DNA of 64,000 bases from Muraenolepis orangiensis (taxonomy: Eukaryota; Chordata; Actinopteri; Gadiformes; Muraenolepididae), in the NCBI GenBank assembly GCA_027704905.1, contig CM051018.1:16670528-16734527 (forward strand), read 5' to 3'. A model generated the notes under the pieces. That model had not been told where the DNA came from. It did not search any database and worked only from the letters and a program-made list of their open reading frames with translations. Positions within the stretch are counted from its first letter, which is position 1; each line of letters starts with the position of its first letter. Shown in pieces: positions 43,700 to 64,000 of this stretch. A program made the position numbers and the translations under genes.

Positions 43700-45060
43700 G
43701 GCGAGGATTCGGAGGATCGCGAATAACGTGTCGTAAGTTCACCGCTCACTTCCCCGACTAGAAGAATGACATGTGCGGCGGACACCAGTAGGTGAACGTT
43801 TTTCACTCGGTGCTTGCTTGCTTGCTCGGGCAACTTTTTTCTAAGGGGAGGGGCGGAACCTGGTGATGTTGGTGGGACTAATAGGGCTTTTTTTGTTGGG
43901 TTAAGTTTCCACGCTGATAAGAGCGAGCGCCGCGGTGTTTGTTTTAGGAGTGTGGTTCTCTGCCCTGACGTCACCGCGTTGGATGCAGCAGCCGGACCAT
44001 GTACGGTAGAGCCGGGGACCCGGGGATGCGGAGCCTCCCATTCCTCCAGTGGAATGGAACACACCCAACCCAACGCAACGCGTTGCCCATCGTTTACTGG
44101 GACAGCCCCTTGTGAATATAACATAACATATAACATGGCTATTCTAAAGTGTCCTATTAAAAGTGTGTTAATTAAATCAATTACAATCTATTGAGAATCA
44201 ATAGACGTTTAACGTTTAAACAGCATGTGTTTCGTAGCCTTGCCAATGCCTCATTAACAAATTAGACACTAAAATACAGTTTGTATTAGAGTCAAAAGTC
44301 GACTTTACTAGGCAAATGCATTAATGACACATATTTATATCCATCCCAAATGACCACTTAATAATTTGTAATCACTGATTATATTGAACCAGGTAGCCCC
44401 ATACATATACAAATATCATTTTATTTTATTTATCAACTATTATGAGACAATCAAATCAATCTAGACTTGTTACTGGATAACAACACAGGCAATATCCCAG
44501 ATATTTTGTATGGTTTATTAAATATTGCATAACATTGAAACCACAGCAATGTATAGTAATATATTTATTTTAATGTAATCAATGAAACAACACTGCAAAT
44601 CGAAGCAAACAAACCCAAGCAGGTGTGTGTTTAACAGGGAAATCCATTCTTATGTGTATTCATCATTAACTTGAAGCATTGTGTCACGCTTTAGCTACTT
44701 GCACAGTATAATGACATGTTTCTCTTAACGTAAATGTCTCCTGGTCACATACACTAGGATAATGGATCAAAAGAATGTTAGCATTGTCATAGGTGGTGGA
44801 TACGTTTCAGTCATAGTGGAGACCGTTTAAATGAATGAAACCCCCGAGGCACAACATAAGGCGATGCAGTCTTCCCAAATGGCACCACACTGTTCCTTTG
44901 CATTATACTTCTGTGCTCAACAATACTTCACTATGTGCTTTTGTCAACATCCTTCAGGTAAACAAAAAAAAAACCAAACTTGTACAACCGACGGACGGCA
45001 AACTTAAATTTAACTTCCCATCCCATCTTTTTTTTCTTTTCTTTTTTTTTTTTACATATT
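43700..45060. other. PDLIM1 upstream / SORBS1 downstream intergenic region
   Basis: The first 400 bp above the PDLIM1 start are comparatively GC-rich and probably contain its promoter and 5' UTR. From about 44150 the sequence becomes AT-rich with no recognisable gene. Confidence 0.4.
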
Positions 45061-48000
45061 TACAATCTTTATTTTGCCCATGCCACTCAATATTTTGAAT
45101 GTTCATTCAAAGTGAGAGATCTGATATATATATTTTTTACATATTGTGTGCGTGTATGTGTGTGCACGTGTGTGTGCGTGCGTGTGTGCGCGCGTACACT
45201 GCCAGACGTTCATATATTCCTACATTCATACATCCTACGATATGACACCCTCTTAGACAGTCTAGAGACTTGATATGTTTTGACGTGACAAAACCAAGTT
45301 GGTTGCTGCCGTGTAAAGAGTGACAGTGAGATAGAGCGAGCCTGCTTTCTCTTAAATAGCGTTCGGTTAGGAAAAAGGACAAAAAAAAGGCATCAGAAAT
45401 AAAAGTTGGCATGACGGGAGAAGGTCTCGGGAAACACACGGAAGTCCCAGACTATTAGCACATCGTTGGAGCGCCGCTTACGTCATTAAAACCTGCAATC
45501 ATGCAGGAATGAAACATGTCCTCATCTGCCACGGGGAACTTTAACTATAAAACGACTGAAACAAAACATCTGCCTCTGTGGTGTAACACGCTACCTGGCT
45601 AGTCACAGTACTGTCTCAAGGGTTAGCCTATGAACTCATGTGTTTATTGAAGTAGGAAGACATTTCTCTTGATGGGCGAGTGATGATGGCAATAAAAGTC
45701 AGCTGATCTGATCTCTACAATATCAGAACACTCGTCTGCATCAACGTAGTAATGTACTTATTGAACGTAATTTACGTGGTTAACATAGTAGCCACACACA
45801 GCGTCAAAGCATATTCCTACAAGGTCTACGTTCATCATCACTGCACAACTGTAGCACACGTATTCAGATTGAATAAATACAAGCATATGAATCACACACT
45901 TCCTACATCTACTGTGTGTTTGTTATACACCATTTTCCATTATTGATTCTTCTTAATTGCAATTCTTCTGTATTAAACCATGATTATATTGAATGGAGAC
46001 TGTTTGTATGTATTTCTTCCCTCAATGTTTGATTAATGTGTCCATGTTGGCATTGGTCTTTCACAAACAGACTTGTGTGTTTTTAGTTTATTTTCCGTGA
46101 TTGATTGCATCTAGTCTGAGCTAAACATATAAAGGAGGTACAAACTACAGGGCAATAGAGACCCGGTCAGAGATTCAGTCAAAGTCCAAAGTATGCTTAA
46201 CCAGTCACAAAAACCCTTACTACAGAATAAGTGACACTGGCAAGATGTGTGTACGCTGAGTGAAGCCCAGCCAGGAGACGTAGTAATCTAGTCTACTGCA
46301 GATGACATGGATTGCGATTGAAAATAGAAGAACAATATGCACAGTAGTCGTTTATTATATTATTGTTGTAAGAGGATCTATGCAAAAGTGTGGTGCATGT
46401 TATGGCCCCTGATAATGCTGTTGTATGCCCCGTATTCATAAAGGAAAAGTTTCTTGTTGATGTGAGGATAAGACATAATTGTCTTTTACGGAGTCATACC
46501 ATGACCAATGTAAATTATATATATGACATGCAAATGTTGTGTATCATGAACTACCGTCATATCTCTTGGGGGGGGGGGGGGGGGTGGAGGAGGTTGTACA
46601 GTTTTATAGTAATATAATATTACTGTCAACAGGGCAGCCGATTGTGTTGATGCGGCAGTCAAGATGAAGAATTCTTACGATTGTGTTTTGGTGTGACAAC
46701 ATAACTATGAAATATGTGTTTGTGAAGTTACATATGTAAGTCGCCACAATACAATTCAAGTACCTCAACTCACGCATGGCATGCAGCATGGCTTCCGTTA
46801 CATAAAGGAGGTGATTGTAGGACAACACACGACTGTAGGCAGTGTGAAGTCCTTTTTAAAAACAGAATCACCGTCTTATGCCGCCATAAATGCACAGCTG
46901 AAGAACCTTTAAAAACCTGTTGGATCGCGTTGACCGCTCCACTGAGTTGTGTAACTTTTAACTTTGCTTGTGTTTATATTTTGCCTGTGTGTGTTCACAA
47001 CTGTAGTTCATGTAAAACGACACCCAACCCCCCATCCAGGGCTGTTGTTGAAGAGCACATTACACACAAACACATTCTACCCCTATTCGGAAAGGTTCTG
47101 TGCAGGTTTCCATGGCCTGAGGCGTCACGGGGGCCAGTTCCACATGAACAACATTCCAGTATAGACGTTAACAAATTAGTATGGCACTGTAGTTATTCCA
47201 GTTCCTCTTACATTGGGCTATGAGCTTATTGAGCACATTCCGCAAATTAGTTAGTGTGTTAAGTGTCATGCCATGAACACACTTACTGTGTTACGTGTCA
47301 GGACACGACACATGAGATTATTCTGCTATTTGTGCTGTTGTGCGGGAGGAGAATGGGAGGGTGGGTTCCCCTACAAATTACCAAACAGGAAGTGAGATAT
47401 CACCACGCCTGTCCTGTATGTCGCACTCGAGCCAGGCTAGCCTAGTCTGCCACTAGCTACCTTGCAGGATGACCCCGTTTTAGAAATCAGCGGTAAAAAA
47501 AGCTGAAAAGAGGTGTTTTACTGCGATAGACACTTGGCGGGTAAATTCACAGCATCCTTCATACCTTACAATCTTCAGTTTGAAGATAGTTTTGAACATT
47601 TCGCTATGTTGTGCGTTGAACATAGCCGAAAAGAAACTGAACAAAACAAAAACCTTAACAACAATGGGAATACTGAAATGGTAATGGAAGCATTTGGACT
47701 ATTTTTCTAAATGACCAAAAACTAATTCTATTAATAGTAAAAAATTAAATATTATTTCAGGTTTATCTTCTTTCATTCTATTCTGCATTTTCCCATGAAA
47801 GCGCTTGTTTAAAAAACATTGCGGAAGCCATTACGTTCGCTCAAAGTTGAAAAAGTATCTGGTATGTTGGACACGGTCCAACTATGTGCCAAGACATAAC
47901 AGATAGATGTATAGTGTATGTATAGTGTGTCTGTCCCAAAAAACACTGAGAACTATCTAGGGTTTTCGCCGAAAAGCATTCCTACGGGATCAACTGTCAT

Positions 48001-48571
48001 CTAAAGAACCAGATATATATATTATTTGTGCCACGCGTTGCGAATCCTTCGCCTCTGTCGCCTCTGTCCCTGAAAGGTAGCCTATGACAGACAGGCTCCG
48101 ATCACAAATCACCGCAAACACCTTTTTTTTTTACCATCCCCTGAGCCTCAGGAGATGAGCCTCGCTCCTGCATCCTTTCACTGCTCCGTCACCGTTCCTT
48201 AAATGAGGTGCGCTAGATCATATACTGCGACTTTTTACACCACCCTGACATGCGGCGCGCACGTTACCATGAAGGTATACACACACCACCAAACACACAC
48301 ACACACACACACTTGAGGTTTGGGCAGTGAGCCAACCCGTGAGCCAACTCCGTCTCTCATCCCCTTCCCCCACCCTCCTCCTGTATTAGATACTCTAGAA
48401 CATTCCGCAGACCAAACTGAACACTTTCCGAAGGCCTATGGACTCACCCCTGGCTGAGTGACTTTGACTATTCTAAACCCACAGTCATGCGAGATAGGAC
48501 TGACTTCCTACATTTGACAAGGCGACCATAGTGTTACAGCCAGATTAATAAAAAAAAAAACGTTTGCAAGT
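45061..48571 (-). other. SORBS1 3' UTR (inferred)
   Basis: A single long non-coding stretch from the SORBS1 stop codon to a minus-strand AATAAA at 45073-45068, followed in transcript direction by an A-rich tract. A poly(G) run lies at 46567-46583 and short CA units at 48292-48312. The extent is a guess from the signal position, and other hexamers (for example near 45645) could be used. Confidence 0.4.

Positions 48572-64000
<15,429 letters not shown>

Overview
This window is nuclear DNA from a teleost fish. The evidence is split vertebrate genes with GT-AG introns, a very heavy load of (CA)n and triplet microsatellites, tRNA-derived fish SINEs, and a Rex3-like retrotransposon remnant ending in GATG repeats. 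There are no bacterial, phage or CRISPR features. I identified genes by translating exons, comparing them with vertebrate proteins known to me, and checking that splice phases agree. No database search was run.

Layout, left to right: (1) HGSNAT, minus strand, about 0.57-17.15 kb. It is cut by the left edge, and its C-terminal exons lie outside. (2) PCBD1, plus strand, 18.07-20.22 kb, four exons. (3) SGPL1, minus strand, 22.66-32.99 kb. All 14 coding exons chain in phase to 568 codons. (4) NEUROG3, plus strand, 36.59-37.31 kb, one coding exon behind a short 5' UTR intron. (5) PDLIM1, minus strand, 38.13-43.70 kb, seven exons, 323 codons. (6) SORBS1, minus strand, about 48.57-62.13 kb and probably continuing past the right edge. 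Visible parts are the SoHo domain, a 1,425-bp symmetric exon, three SH3 domains and the true C-terminus.

HGSNAT/PCBD1 and SGPL1/NEUROG3 are divergent pairs. PCBD1/SGPL1 and NEUROG3/PDLIM1 are convergent pairs with closely opposed poly(A) signals. PDLIM1 and SORBS1 run in the same direction and both encode actin-linked adaptor proteins, but the genes do not form an operon or a single pathway. HGSNAT is lysosomal heparan sulfate acetylation, PCBD1 is pterin recycling, SGPL1 is sphingosine-1-phosphate breakdown, NEUROG3 is a proneural/endocrine transcription factor.

The most unusual structure is not a new gene system. Several splice sites have simple-sequence DNA as their polypyrimidine tract or immediate flank: (TTG)n, (TG)n and (TCC)n. 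I found no previously undescribed multi-gene system. Other points of interest are a small dispersed AT-rich repeat family, a head-to-tail collapsed SINE, and a perfect 15-bp hairpin in an SGPL1 intron.
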